DNA from: Alsobacter soli
GTDB lineage: Bacteria > Pseudomonadota > Alphaproteobacteria > Rhizobiales > Beijerinckiaceae
DNA: 55,321 nucleotides
Direction: 5' to 3'
NCBI GenBank assembly: GCA_945883115.1
Contig: CAMCXA010000010.1
Coordinates: 1 to 55,321, forward strand
Shown here: one piece after another, positions 1 to 9,233 of the stretch
Layout of the letters: each line of letters begins with the position of its first letter
Position numbering within the stretch: position 1 is the stretch's first letter
Translations under genes and position numbers: made by a program
Notes under the pieces: model-generated
What the model was told of the DNA's origin: nothing
Seen by the model: only the letters and a program-made list of their open reading frames with translations
Databases searched by the model: none

Positions 1-105
1 CCAAAAGCCCACTTCCATCTGTTTCTAAAAGAGTGCGAGTGGCGGTTCAATCATCGCCCAGCCAGAAACCTCTTGAAGACGCTCTCCAAATGGGTCAAAG
101 TATGA
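1..105 (+). CDS. IS1595-family transposase, C-terminal fragment
   Basis: Frame 1 is open from the window edge to a TGA at 103-105 and encodes 34 residues. They include the segment LFLKECEWRFNHR followed by a short basic tail, which matches the extreme C-terminus of IS1595-type DDE transposases (a conserved E-x-RFN motif near the end). The rest of the gene lies outside the window, so I cannot tell whether the element is intact. The identification rests on this short motif alone. Confidence 0.6.
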   Translation, partial: PKAHFHLFLKECEWRFNHRPARNLLKTLSKWVKV

Positions 106-114
106 ATACTTCAA

Positions 115-133
115 CCTTATCTATGTCAGCCCC
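115..133 (-). repeat. Candidate terminal inverted repeat of the IS1595-type element
   Basis: Ten bases after the transposase stop, the sequence read on the minus strand is GGGGCTGACATAGATAAGG. It has the GGGGCTG-type outer end I would expect for an IS1595-like terminal repeat. It is followed by AT-rich DNA (TTCTATTT), compatible with the AT-rich 8-bp target duplications of this family. The other end is outside the window, so this is inference. The stretch from 134 to 286 shows nothing else I can name. Confidence 0.4.
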
Positions 134-286
134 TTCTATTTTATTGAAAAGTTGACCAAAAGGAAACATCGGATTTCGGATGAAAAAAGTCCGGCGACTG
201 AGAATAAGCAGCACCCCTAAGATGTTTCGAATTTTTGTTCTCTGACGCCAGCGGCAGTCAAAATCGACGCCAGCCCCCATCGGGCC

Positions 287-2233
287 CTATCCGAGTGCAG
301 CGGCACCCTCGCCCGTCTCAACCCGCTCACAATGCACCCAGTCGACAATCCCGCCCGTCGGTTGATACCCAGCGACACCTGCGAACAGAACACTCCTCGC
401 CGCCGGCGCGTCGTTGGCTTCCATCGCGCCCTGAAGCACCGTGAGAACCCGCTCCAATTCCGCGCGTGGGAGTGTCGCTTCAAGGGATTTCATGATCATT
501 GGGTGAGCAGTCGGTGCCGGAGTATCGCCAATCAGCAACTCCTCATAGAGCTTTTCTCCGGGCCGCAGTCCGGTGACCTCGATCGCAATGTCGCCCGCTG
601 GGTTCTCGCTATCCCTGACCGTCAGACCCGAGAGTTCGATCATCCTCCGCGCAAGGTCCATAATCTTGATGGATTTCCCCATATCGAGCAGGAACACGTC
701 ACCCCCTGCTGCCATTGCCCCCGCCTGGATCACGAGTTGCGCCGCCTCGGGGATACTCATGAAATAGCGCGTCACATCTGCATGCGTCACCGTAATCGGC
801 CCGCCCGCGCCTATCTGCTGGCGAAATTTGGGCACAACGGAGCCGGATGATCCCAGAACATTGCCAAACCGGACCATCGCAAAGCGAGTTGCAGATGCCT
901 CCAGAGCAAGTGCCTGCAGGACCATCTCAGCAAGCCTCTTCGTGGCTCCCATCACATTCGTTGGTCGCACAGCCTTGTCGGTACTGATAAACACAAAATC
1001 CGAGGCGCTATATTCAGCGGCGAGCTTTGCTACCGCCATTGTCCCGAACACATTGTTTCGGATCCCCTCGAAAATATTTTGTTCCACAAGGGGTACGTGC
1101 TTATAGGCCGCCGCGTGGTACACAGTATCGGGCCTGAACGTCGAAAAAATCTCGCGCAAACGACCCTCGTCGCAGACAGACCCGAGGAGAGGGATTAGGG
1201 GGCAGCCGCTTCTCGCAAAATCTCTCTCCAGCTCCTCGTGGATCGCGTAGAGAGCCGCCTCGCTCTGATCGAGCAACAAGAGTTTTTCCGGCCCCCAAGC
1301 AAGAATTTGCCGACATAATTCACTCCCGATCGAGCCCCCCGCCCCCGTCACGAGCAACACTTTTGCCGAAATATTCTTCGCAATCAGTGTCGGCTCCGGT
1401 GCGACAGGTTCACGGCCCAGCAGATCCTCGATATCGACGCGCCGGATGGCGGCGATATCAATCTTGCCCTGCGCCAATTCCGTCAGAGAGGGAACCGTCT
1501 GCACGCTAACCTTGTGCTTAAGCAGGGTGGCAACAATCTCGTTGCGCCTGCTCAAACTCGCTGAAGGCAGGGCAAGCAGGACACTCGAAATCTTAAGCGC
1601 GCGAAACACATCATCGACATCTTTGGGATGGTAAACCGGCTTCTCATTGACGAGTAATCCGTGCAGTGAGGCGTCATCGTCAAGAAACCCGGCGACGCGC
1701 ATCTCTTGATTGTGCGCCAGCGCCGCGAGCACTTGCCGCCCAGCTGTTCCCGCACCATAGATCAGCACATTCGGCAGCTGCATTCGCCTCAGGTGTCGCT
1801 GATAGTGCCCTCCAAGCCAGAGCCAAGCAATCGCGCGCGAGGTCGCCACCATTAGCAGCAGTAAAATAGGCTGGATAATACCTATCGTCCGGGGGATTCC
1901 CTGAACTCCGATGACCGTGAAGACGAGGCCGTAGACAACACCATAGAAAACCGTCGCACGCGCAATCGATAGCAGGACAGGTAGCCCGCTATGCCTGAAA
2001 ATCGCGCGGTAAAATCCGGATTTGATAAAAATTGGCAGCGCCACGCCGACAGAAACAATCACTGCCCACCGCGCATTCCCGCCGAGCTCCACGAACTCGC
2101 CCAGGCGCAAGTAGAACGCAATCCACGTCGCGAGGACACATAGGCCGACATCGAGCACGAGCACAATCAAACGCTTCGCAAAACGCGGTAAAAAAAGAAT
2201 TTTCGGAACAATACTGCTTAAAAATACGGCCAT
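287..2233 (-). CDS. Nucleoside-diphosphate sugar epimerase/dehydratase (CapD/WbpM/FlaA1 family)
   Basis: This 648-residue protein has the layout of large membrane-bound sugar-nucleotide 4,6-dehydratases. Four to five hydrophobic segments fill the first ~150 residues. A first Rossmann-like CoA-binding-type segment follows (GAGTAGR near 160), then a second NAD-binding fold with VTGAGGSIGSELC near 295. STDKAVRPTNVMGATK near 415 contains the M-x3-K version of the active site seen in WbpM-type enzymes. The expected role is converting UDP-GlcNAc (or a similar nucleotide sugar) to a 4-keto-6-deoxy sugar for O-antigen, capsule or exopolysaccharide at the inner membrane. It lies 48 bases downstream of the sugar transferase gene on the same strand, so the two probably form an operon. 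The exact substrate is unknown. Confidence 0.9.
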   Translation of the reverse strand: MAVFLSSIVPKILFLPRFAKRLIVLVLDVGLCVLATWIAFYLRLGEFVELGGNARWAVIVSVGVALPIFIKSGFYRAIFRHSGLPVLLSIARATVFYGVVYGLVFTVIGVQGIPRTIGIIQPILLLLMVATSRAIAWLWLGGHYQRHLRRMQLPNVLIYGAGTAGRQVLAALAHNQEMRVAGFLDDDASLHGLLVNEKPVYHPKDVDDVFRALKISSVLLALPSASLSRRNEIVATLLKHKVSVQTVPSLTELAQGKIDIAAIRRVDIEDLLGREPVAPEPTLIAKNISAKVLLVTGAGGSIGSELCRQILAWGPEKLLLLDQSEAALYAIHEELERDFARSGCPLIPLLGSVCDEGRLREIFSTFRPDTVYHAAAYKHVPLVEQNIFEGIRNNVFGTMAVAKLAAEYSASDFVFISTDKAVRPTNVMGATKRLAEMVLQALALEASATRFAMVRFGNVLGSSGSVVPKFRQQIGAGGPITVTHADVTRYFMSIPEAAQLVIQAGAMAAGGDVFLLDMGKSIKIMDLARRMIELSGLTVRDSENPAGDIAIEVTGLRPGEKLYEELLIGDTPAPTAHPMIMKSLEATLPRAELERVLTVLQGAMEANDAPAARSVLFAGVAGYQPTGGIVDWVHCERVETGEGAAALG

Positions 2234-2281
2234 TATGAAGTAACTCGTCTTTCACACACAAGCCTTACGCCTCACACTCGC

Positions 2282-2842
2282 CTAGTGTCGCACACCATCG
2301 CCCTGGACAACACGCAGAAACGTCATCCGCAAAATCCGCACGTCAAACAAAAGCGACATCCGCGTCATATATTCCGCATCATACGCCACCTTGACGTGGA
2401 GCGGCAGCTCGTCACGTCCGTTCACCTGCGCCCAGCCGGTCAAGCCGGGCTTTAACACGTGTAAGCCATGTTTCTGACGTAACGCAATCAAATCATACTG
2501 ATTAAAGAGTGCCGGGCGCGGGCCGACGAAACTCATATCTCCCCTGAAGATGCTCCAGAGTTGTGGTAACTCGTCGAGACTTGTCTTGCGCAGAAACGGC
2601 CCGATGGACGTCAGCCAGCGCTCCGGGTGATCCAGCAAATGCGATGCAAGCGCAGGCGTTCCGACGCGCATACTCCGAAATTTTGGCATCATAAACGGCC
2701 GGTTATCGCGGCCAACACGCTCGGACCAATACAAGACCGGCCCTGCCGAAGTCACCCGCACGGCAACCGCAACCAGCACCATCGGCACGATCAGCACCAA
2801 TGCGGCAACGCAACAAATCGTCAGATCAAAGGCGCGCTTCAT
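2282..2842 (-). CDS. Undecaprenyl-phosphate sugar phosphotransferase (bacterial sugar transferase)
   Basis: The protein has one N-terminal membrane segment (FDLTICCVAALVLIVPMVLV) followed by the hallmarks of WcaJ/ExoY-type initiating glycosyl-1-phosphate transferases: GPVLYWSERVGRDNRPF, the KFRSM motif, LRKTSLDELPQLWSIFRGDMS and PGLTGWAQVNGR. It would transfer the first sugar phosphate to undecaprenyl phosphate to start a surface polysaccharide. I chose the ATG at 2842 (186 residues, starting MKRAFDL) because family members start here. The frame stays open to a TTG at 2887, which lacks a clear ribosome site. It is the short (one-helix) form without the large N-terminal domain. The dehydratase gene follows downstream. 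Confidence 0.88.
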   Translation of the reverse strand: MKRAFDLTICCVAALVLIVPMVLVAVAVRVTSAGPVLYWSERVGRDNRPFMMPKFRSMRVGTPALASHLLDHPERWLTSIGPFLRKTSLDELPQLWSIFRGDMSFVGPRPALFNQYDLIALRQKHGLHVLKPGLTGWAQVNGRDELPLHVKVAYDAEYMTRMSLLFDVRILRMTFLRVVQGDGVRH

Positions 2843-3038
2843 ACTTACTCGCACGGGCTCCGTATCGAAAAAGCCGATCCGGATCAAGGATTTCAGTCCG
2901 GAAGCAGCCGCGAAGACGTCACTAGCGTGTCACACACAAAAAGCCAACCGCTCGAATGCAGCCCAGCCAAGCAGAATTGCATTCCCGAAGACGCAAGCTC
3001 CGCTAGCCCGCACTCACAACATCAATTTTGATGGAAAA

Positions 3039-3114
<76 letters not shown>

Positions 3115-3226
3115 ATCAAAACGAAGGAGCGGGGCAAGGCCCCGCACCAGAGGTGAGTAGCAAAGGCTGACGGTTGTTGCAAGTCCCAATGCAACCGCCC
3201 TGCGATTATCTCGCACCCCGAGCCGT

Positions 3227-4783
3227 TCACACCGCCCGCATCATCTCTCCGCGGCCCTTCTGGTTCTTCATCATCAGCTTGTTCAGCGCCCCGAGATAGG
3301 CACGCGTCGATGCCACCAGCGTGTCCGGATCGGCCGCCTTCGCCGTCACCGAGCGACCATTCTCGCCGAGCCTCACCGACACTTCCGCCTGCGCGTCCGT
3401 CCCCTCGGTGACCGCGTGAACCTGATACAGTTCCAACTGCGCCTCGTTCGGCACCAGAGCCTTGATCGCATTGAAGCACGCATCCACCGGCCCGTTGCCG
3501 GATGCCTGGATCGTCTTGTGGTTCCCGTCGATAGATAGCGTCAACGTCGCCAATTGTGGCCCCTGCGTCCCGCAAATCACGGTGAGAGATTCAACCTTGA
3601 TCCGGTCCTGCCCGGTATCGATCTCGTCGCCCACCAGCGCCTCGAGATCCTCGTCATAAACGTGCTTCTTGCGGTCGGCGAGATCCTTGAACCGCTTGAA
3701 CGCATCCTCGAACGCGTTTTCGCCGAGCTCGAACCCCAATTCCTTGAGCTTGTCGCGGAACGCCGCCCGCCCCGAATGCTTGCCCATCACGAGCGAGGTT
3801 TTAGAGACACCCACACTCGCCGGCGTCATGATTTCATAGGTCTGCGTATTCTTCAGCATCCCGTCCTGATGGATACCGCTCTCATGCGCAAACGCGTTCC
3901 GGCCGACAATCGCTTTGTTGTACTGCACCGGGAAGGATGTAACAGCCGAGACGAGCTTGGAGGCCCGCGTCAGCAAGGTCGCCTCGATCCCCGTCGCGTA
4001 GGGCAACACATCGCCGCGCGTCTTGATCGCCATCACGACTTCTTCCAAAGCCGCATTGCCCGCGCGCTCGCCAAGCCCGTTGATCGTGCACTCGATCTGC
4101 CGCGCGCCACCCTCGAGCCCGGCAAGCGAATTCGCCACCGCAAGCCCCAGATCATCATGGCAATGCACCGAGAAGATCGCCTTGTCCGAATTCGCCACCC
4201 GCTCGCGCACCTGCCGGAACATGTCGCGATATTCGTCCGGCGTCGCATACCCCACCGTATCCGGCAGGTTGATCGTCGTCGCACCCGCCTTGATCGCCGC
4301 GTCCACACAGCGGCACAAATATTCAATCGGCGTGCGCGTCGCATCCATGGCCGACCACTCGACATCCGGCACAAGCCCGCGCGCACGCGCTACTGTTGCC
4401 GTGATGATTGCCAGCACCTCTTCCTCGGTCTTTTTCATCTGGAATTCGAGATGGATCGGCGAGGTCGAGACAAAGGTATGGATGCGCGGCTTGGCGGCAT
4501 GCTTCACGGCCTCGCCTGCCCGGTCGATATCGGCATTGATGGCACGGGCAAGCCCTGCAACCGTTGTGCGCTTGATCCGCTTCGCAATCTCCGAGACAGC
4601 CTCGAAATCGCCATTCGAGGCGATTGGGAACCCCGCCTCGATAATGTCAACGCCCATGAGGTCCAGCAAATCGGCTACTTCGAGCTTTTCCTCGAGCGTC
4701 ATGGACGCGCCGGGTGATTGCTCGCCATCACGCAACGTGGTGTCAAAAATAACAACGCGGTCTTTATCTGAATGGGTGGTCAT
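3227..4783 (-). CDS. leuA: 2-isopropylmalate synthase
   Basis: LeuA condenses acetyl-CoA with 2-oxoisovalerate in the first committed step of leucine synthesis. The N-terminal TIM barrel shows [12 protein letters not shown] near residue 15, EAGFP near 50 and the metal-binding SVHCHDDLG near 205, with [10 protein letters not shown] beyond it. The C-terminal ~120 residues form the LeuA dimer domain that carries the leucine-feedback site. At 518 residues it has the normal bacterial length. The ATG at 4783 has AAGGA nine bases upstream; the frame extends to a TTG at 4930, but those codons run through the leader and are not LeuA-like. The transcript has a long leader with a Leu-rich peptide, so expression is probably tuned to leucyl-tRNA supply in addition to allosteric inhibition. 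Confidence 0.96.
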   Translation of the reverse strand: MTTHSDKDRVVIFDTTLRDGEQSPGASMTLEEKLEVADLLDLMGVDIIEAGFPIASNGDFEAVSEIAKRIKRTTVAGLARAINADIDRAGEAVKHAAKPRIHTFVSTSPIHLEFQMKKTEEEVLAIITATVARARGLVPDVEWSAMDATRTPIEYLCRCVDAAIKAGATTINLPDTVGYATPDEYRDMFRQVRERVANSDKAIFSVHCHDDLGLAVANSLAGLEGGARQIECTINGLGERAGNAALEEVVMAIKTRGDVLPYATGIEATLLTRASKLVSAVTSFPVQYNKAIVGRNAFAHESGIHQDGMLKNTQTYEIMTPASVGVSKTSLVMGKHSGRAAFRDKLKELGFELGENAFEDAFKRFKDLADRKKHVYDEDLEALVGDEIDTGQDRIKVESLTVICGTQGPQLATLTLSIDGNHKTIQASGNGPVDACFNAIKALVPNEAQLELYQVHAVTEGTDAQAEVSVRLGENGRSVTAKAADPDTLVASTRAYLGALNKLMMKNQKGRGEMMRAV

Positions 4784-4862
4784 CTCTTGTTTTCCTTCTT
4801 CCAGTCGCCCCGGCTGCTGAGCAGTCACAAGGGGCATGTGCCGTTTGGTTTTCTGAGAACCT

Positions 4863-4902
4863 CCCCTGAGCGCCCAGGCAATGCCCGGCCGGCCCTCAGG
4901 GG
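4863..4902 (-). promoter_or_regulatory. leuA leader hairpin overlapping the leader-peptide stop codon
   Basis: An 8-bp perfect stem (CCCCTGAG with CTCAGGGG) encloses a GC-rich inner segment that can itself pair (CCGGGCA with TGCCTGG). The stop codon of the leader peptide lies inside the first arm, as expected of an attenuator. No U-tract follows, so a classical Rho-independent terminator is not visible. A further GCCCC/GGGGC pairing nearer the leuA start could hide its ribosome site, which would fit translational control. The mechanism is inferred. Confidence 0.55.
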
Positions 4903-5033
4903 CTGGTAAGAAGAAGGAGGCCGAGCGCAAGGCAAGCAGATCCCGAGCGCACCGTAAAGGCGCGCGTCAAAGGCTCGGCAAGGGTGGCAAATGGGGCCAC
5001 GGCGAAGGTTCCTGTCTCTCGATCAACCGGCAT
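4896..5033 (-). CDS. leuA leader peptide (Leu-rich)
   Basis: A 45-codon frame begins with ATG at 5033 and ends with TGA at 4896. Its C-terminal end reads CLALGLLLLTSP, with six leucine codons in eight positions (35, 37 and 39-42) just before a stop inside the leader hairpin. This is the arrangement expected of a leucine attenuator. The ATG has little spacing from AGGG. A GTG at codon 12 (5000), with AGGA nine bases upstream, is an alternative start that keeps the Leu run. Confidence 0.65.
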   Translation of the reverse strand: MPVDRETGTFAVAPFATLAEPLTRAFTVRSGSACLALGLLLLTSP

Positions 5034-5064
5034 CACCCTAGCGCGATCCGGTTAATCTTTTCTA

Positions 5065-5093
5065 TTGATACGGAAATCCCGCGCTCAAGGCAA
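5065..5093 (-). promoter_or_regulatory. Candidate sigma-70 promoter for the leuA leader
   Basis: On the minus strand TTGCCT (5088-5093) is separated by 17 bases from TATCAA (5065-5070), about 30 bases upstream of the leader ATG. The spacing is ideal but the match is by eye only. Confidence 0.4.
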
Positions 5094-5240
5094 GTCTTTG
5101 CTTGTCACCACGTCACCACGCTAATCCGCAACACTTTCCATAATTTTGAATCGAAATACGCAAATTCTTGCCACGATTGCTCAATATCTATCGTGTAGTG
5201 TCAAACGATGCCGCATTGGCATGAGAGCAGGAACAGCATC

Positions 5241-5468
5241 ATGGAAATCAGCAGACTATCCGCAACACTCCCCGCCCGCCCTGTAACCCGTCAGAGCGAT
5301 GGCCAATCGCCCGAAGAAGCCACGCGCGCTCAACGTCAGGCAATGATGCAGCAGGCAAACGCAGCGCTTGATATGCAGAATAAGCGAGACGAAACACCAC
5401 AACAAAGTGCTGCCGCATCCGGATCGCGCCCCATGGGCGCTAACTCGACATTCAGCATCTACGCCTGA
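5241..5468 (+). CDS. Small hypothetical protein
   Basis: This 75-residue frame starts at an ATG preceded by AGGA with an eight-base spacer. An in-frame ATG at 5208 has no ribosome site. The protein is hydrophilic and rich in Gln, Ala and Ser, begins MEISRLSATLPARPV and ends in FSIYA. It has no membrane segment, cysteine or recognisable domain. It sits between the divergent leuA leader and the convergent pyridoxal kinase gene, with stops only four bases apart. I do not recognise the family. Confidence 0.45.
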   Translation: MEISRLSATLPARPVTRQSDGQSPEEATRAQRQAMMQQANAALDMQNKRDETPQQSAAASGSRPMGANSTFSIYA

Positions 5469-5472
5469 GGCG

Positions 5473-6321
5473 TCAAAGCCGCTCGACAGAAAAACGCAGG
5501 CTGGGTGCCACAAACACCCCCTGCGCTTCAACCAGCTGAAGCTCCTGCTTGCCGCTGGCAGCCGTTGCTTCGAGCAGATCATGCACCGAGGCAGCAGCCA
5601 GCCGCATCGCCTCGGAGGGGGCCCCCGTTCTGAGACAATGCGCCAGAAACAGCGCCGCCGTCACATCACCCGCACCATTCGGGCGAATATCCAGCTTTGG
5701 CGTTCTGAGCCGCCAGAGTGACGCGCCATCGGAAACAAGCATATCGAACGCGTCAGGCGGCGTGTCCGGCATCAGCGCAGAGGTCACAAGCACAATGCCC
5801 GGTCCCGCCCGATGCATCGCCTCGATCGCCCGCCGCATCGAGGCCAAATCGTGGCAGACAATCCCCGTCAACGCTTCAAGCTCGAACAGGTTCGGCGTGA
5901 TAATATCCGCTCTCGGCACAACATGATCGCGCATGAACTTGGGCACATCAGACCGCACAAAAAAGCCCTTGCCGACATCCCCGAGCACGGGATCGCAGCA
6001 ATAGAGCGCCTTGGGATTGGCGATCTTCACCCGCTCCACCGCCTCCAGAATGGCACCGCCAATCTCGATTGATCCCATATACCCCGAGAGTACCGCCTCG
6101 CACGTCGCAAAATCCGGCCGCTCCGAAATCCCCGCGACAACATCCGAGATCATCGCCGCATCAAAAACCCGCCCCTTCGGCGGCCCGTAACCCGTATGCG
6201 CCGCAAATTGCACCGTATGCACCGGCCACACCTCGAAGCCGAGGCGTTGCAGCGGAAACACCGCGGCGGAATTTCCGACATGGCCGTAAGCGACATGAGA
6301 CTGGATGGATAGAATGGGCAT
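5473..6321 (-). CDS. pdxY: Pyridoxal kinase (PdxY/PdxK, ribokinase fold)
   Basis: The protein salvages B6 vitamers by phosphorylating pyridoxal at the 5'-hydroxyl. Its start (MPILSIQSHVAYGHVGNSAA) is typical of PdxY, where the SxxxxGxxGNSA segment contributes to substrate binding. YCCDPVLGD near 110 and TPNLFELEALTG near 145 are kinase signatures. The C-terminal RPNGAGDVTAALFLA near 215 holds the anion hole and catalytic Asp (usually GTGD, here GAGD). At 282 residues it has normal length. It appears to be monocistronic. Confidence 0.93.
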   Translation of the reverse strand: MPILSIQSHVAYGHVGNSAAVFPLQRLGFEVWPVHTVQFAAHTGYGPPKGRVFDAAMISDVVAGISERPDFATCEAVLSGYMGSIEIGGAILEAVERVKIANPKALYCCDPVLGDVGKGFFVRSDVPKFMRDHVVPRADIITPNLFELEALTGIVCHDLASMRRAIEAMHRAGPGIVLVTSALMPDTPPDAFDMLVSDGASLWRLRTPKLDIRPNGAGDVTAALFLAHCLRTGAPSEAMRLAAASVHDLLEATAASGKQELQLVEAQGVFVAPSLRFSVERL

Positions 6322-6426
6322 GAAAGAGGCTTAAAAGGAGAGGATGGACATTGCAAGCCCGTTTGCTTTACGACGCCAGATGCGCGCCCATTGACCTTTC
6401 TTCACCAGAAAGCCCTTGCTGAAAAT

Positions 6427-6448
6427 AACCTAGCTATATAACTAGGTT
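6427..6448. promoter_or_regulatory. Palindromic operator candidate before the DUF4160/DUF2442 pair
   Basis: The inverted repeat AACCTAG-(8)-CTAGGTT lies 18 bases before the GTG start of the DUF4160 gene. Its spacer CTATATAA could supply a -10 element. Position and symmetry fit an autoregulatory operator such as those in front of toxin-antitoxin operons. Confidence 0.5.
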
Positions 6449-6465
6449 TATGATAACCTCTTTAA

Positions 6466-6711
6466 GTGCCGTCCGTCCTAACCCTTCGAAATATCCGCAT
6501 CGTGATCTACTCGAACGATCACCCGCCTCCACATGTCCACGCACTCAAACGAGACGGAGCGCGCGCCAAGTTCGACCTGAACTATCCGGACGGCCCTGTT
6601 GTCTTGGTCGAACAAATCGGGTTCCGCCTGTCGGAGATCGCTGAAATGGGTGAAGCGATCGCGAATAATTTAACCGATATCTATCATCGATGGAGAGCGC
6701 TTCATGGCTGA
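6466..6711 (+). CDS. DUF4160 domain protein
   Basis: This 81-residue protein contains the DUF4160 signature NIRIVIYSNDHPPPHVHA followed by FDLNYPDGPVVL and a helical C-terminus. The invariant DHPPPHVHA segment resembles a metal or nucleotide site, but no activity is known to me. Translation starts at GTG 6466. Its last eight bases overlap the DUF2442 gene, so the two are probably coupled. The DUF4160-DUF2442 pairing is common in bacterial genomes and is organised like a type II toxin-antitoxin unit; a toxin role is inference. Confidence 0.82.
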   Translation: MPSVLTLRNIRIVIYSNDHPPPHVHALKRDGARAKFDLNYPDGPVVLVEQIGFRLSEIAEMGEAIANNLTDIYHRWRALHG

Positions 6712-7099
6712 ATTCAAAGCTCCGACCGAACAAGAATTCGAATTGATCACACGCAAGACGGCGCGGCGCATGAAGCATCAGCTCCTCGCCGTGACCGCCC
6801 GATACGACCCGCGCAGCAGGAATGTGATGATCACGTTGAACACTGGCGCAATCGTCGGGTTCCCGCTCGCTTTTCTTCCGGGTCTTGAGCAGGCAACGCC
6901 AGACGATTTACGCAAGATCGAGATTGAGGGCGGCGGCTATGGCCTTCATGTTCCCCATCTCGACGCAGACATCTACATTCCAAGCCTGTTGGCCGATCAT
7001 CTTGGTTCATCCCTCATGAAACGCGCTATCAACCGGGCCACGGCATCCAAAGCCAATGGCCGTCTCGGCGGCAGACCAAAAAAGCCGTTAGCGGCTTGA
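6704..7099 (+). CDS. DUF2442 domain protein
   Basis: The N-terminal ~30 residues are charged. The middle holds the DUF2442 core (NTGAIVGFPLAFLPGLEQATPDDLRKIEI, then GLHVPHLDADIYIPSLL near 90), in which a short beta sheet is built around the phrase 'L..LDADI..P.L'. The C-terminus is basic (GRLGGRPKKP) and could bind DNA. It is 131 residues long and starts inside the end of the DUF4160 gene. By analogy with other pairs it may be the antitoxin and repressor of the unit; nothing in the sequence proves this. Confidence 0.82.
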   Translation: MAEFKAPTEQEFELITRKTARRMKHQLLAVTARYDPRSRNVMITLNTGAIVGFPLAFLPGLEQATPDDLRKIEIEGGGYGLHVPHLDADIYIPSLLADHLGSSLMKRAINRATASKANGRLGGRPKKPLAA

Positions 7100-7111
7100 G
7101 GGTCGAGACAT

Positions 7112-7139
7112 AAAAAATCCCGCCGAAGCGGGATTTTTC
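7112..7139. terminator. Bidirectional Rho-independent terminator
   Basis: An 11-bp perfect stem (AAAAATCCCGC, loop CGAA, GCGGGATTTTT) has A/T tracts at both ends. It sits between the convergent DUF2442 and ilvC genes and can terminate both. Confidence 0.9.
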
Positions 7140-7168
7140 AATCGCAAAAGGGCTCAAGCCCAAATAAA

Positions 7169-8215
<1,047 letters not shown>

Positions 8216-8284
8216 TTACACAAGTGAACAGCGATTAAGCGTCGGAGGCGCGATGGTCAAGCACGAAGGCTGAAATTGACCGGT

Positions 8285-8890
8285 TCACGGGATCAGTTCG
8301 CGGATAAACGGCAGCGTCGACAGCAGCAACAACAACGCCATACCGACGTTGAAAATCCTCAATCGGGCAGGAACCGACAGAAATCCGCGCAATGCGACAC
8401 CAAAACCAGCCCAACAACTGACACTCGGCAGGTTTACAACACCAAAAGTACCCGCAACCAGAATAACGCTGAGATAATACATGTCCGGGACGGTGTAGAG
8501 CGTCGTCGCCGTCAATGCCATCGCCCACGCTTTCGGGTTGATCCACTGGAACAACGCCGCCTCGATAAACGTCATCGGCCGCGCCTTCGCATCCCCTGAT
8601 CCGAGCGATCCGCTGGAAGCGAGCTTCCACGAAAGCCAGACCATGTAAACGAGCGCGAGAACTCTCAAAACATTGAACACGATCGGAAACAGCGTCAGCA
8701 CCGCGCCAAGGCCGAACCCGACAAGCGCCACCATCGCGGTAAATCCGAGCGCAATGCCCAGCATATGCGGGATCGTCTGCCTGAACCCGAAATTAACTCC
8801 CGAGGCCAGCAACATCAGATTATTCGGCCCAGGTGTCACCGAGGTCACCAACGCATAAAGCGCCAGCGCGATGAGGGATTCATGTGTCAT
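8285..8890 (-). CDS. LysE/RhtB-family amino-acid exporter
   Basis: This 201-residue inner-membrane protein has the LysE fold with about six hydrophobic segments. It shows the family start TPGPNNLMLLASGVNFGFR near residue 20 and WLSWKLASSG near 80. The W-I-NPKAWAMAL segment near 118 is also conserved. Such carriers export amino acids or homoserine derivatives. Its position between ilvH and ilvC makes a branched-chain amino acid or intermediate an attractive but unproven substrate. Its start overlaps the end of mazF by 11 bases, suggesting translation coupling to the toxin gene upstream. Confidence 0.88.
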   Translation of the reverse strand: MTHESLIALALYALVTSVTPGPNNLMLLASGVNFGFRQTIPHMLGIALGFTAMVALVGFGLGAVLTLFPIVFNVLRVLALVYMVWLSWKLASSGSLGSGDAKARPMTFIEAALFQWINPKAWAMALTATTLYTVPDMYYLSVILVAGTFGVVNLPSVSCWAGFGVALRGFLSVPARLRIFNVGMALLLLLSTLPFIRELIP

Positions 8891-9233
8891 CGGATGCGAT
8901 CTTGAAAATGCCCATTAAAAGGCCGAGAACTTCACGTACCGCGTACAAATCGGCATCCGGAACGCGGGCAATAAAATCAAAAATCCGCGACTGCCGGTCA
9001 ATCGCACGAATTTGATCAGTCAATATGACACCGGAAATTAGCAGACCATCAGATAGCCTTACCTCCGTTTGCCACCCCCTCGCCCGCGAAGAGATCGGAC
9101 AAACAATCACACGATTGGACCGAGAATTGTAAAAATTCTCGGAAACAATCAATACCGGACGACGGCCTCCCTGCTCGGTCCCCCGATAGCCATCAAGGTC
9201 CGCCCAATGAAGATCGCCGGTCTCAAGAGGCAC
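8880..9233 (-). CDS. mazF: MazF/PemK-family endoribonuclease toxin
   Basis: MazF toxins cleave mRNA. The core is GDLHWADLDGYRGTEQGGRRPVLIVS near the N-terminus and VIVCPISS near 45, followed by a short helix. I chose the GTG at 9233 (117 residues), preceded by GGA at seven bases and overlapping the antitoxin stop by 11 bases. An ATG at 9290 in the same frame would add 19 unusual residues and a 68-base overlap. The gene follows mazE directly and its end overlaps the LysE gene. Beyond the family fold, target specificity cannot be read from the sequence. Confidence 0.85.
   Translation of the reverse strand: MPLETGDLHWADLDGYRGTEQGGRRPVLIVSENFYNSRSNRVIVCPISSRARGWQTEVRLSDGLLISGVILTDQIRAIDRQSRIFDFIARVPDADLYAVREVLGLLMGIFKIASDDT

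Noticed and set aside
3554-4717. A 387-codon plus-strand frame opposite leuA
   Set aside because: It is an antisense shadow of leuA and its composition is not protein-like.
6450-6644. An ATG-started frame overlapping the DUF4160 gene in another phase
   Set aside because: The DUF4160 phase (GTG 6466) carries the conserved DHPPPHVHA motif. This frame has none and is truncated.
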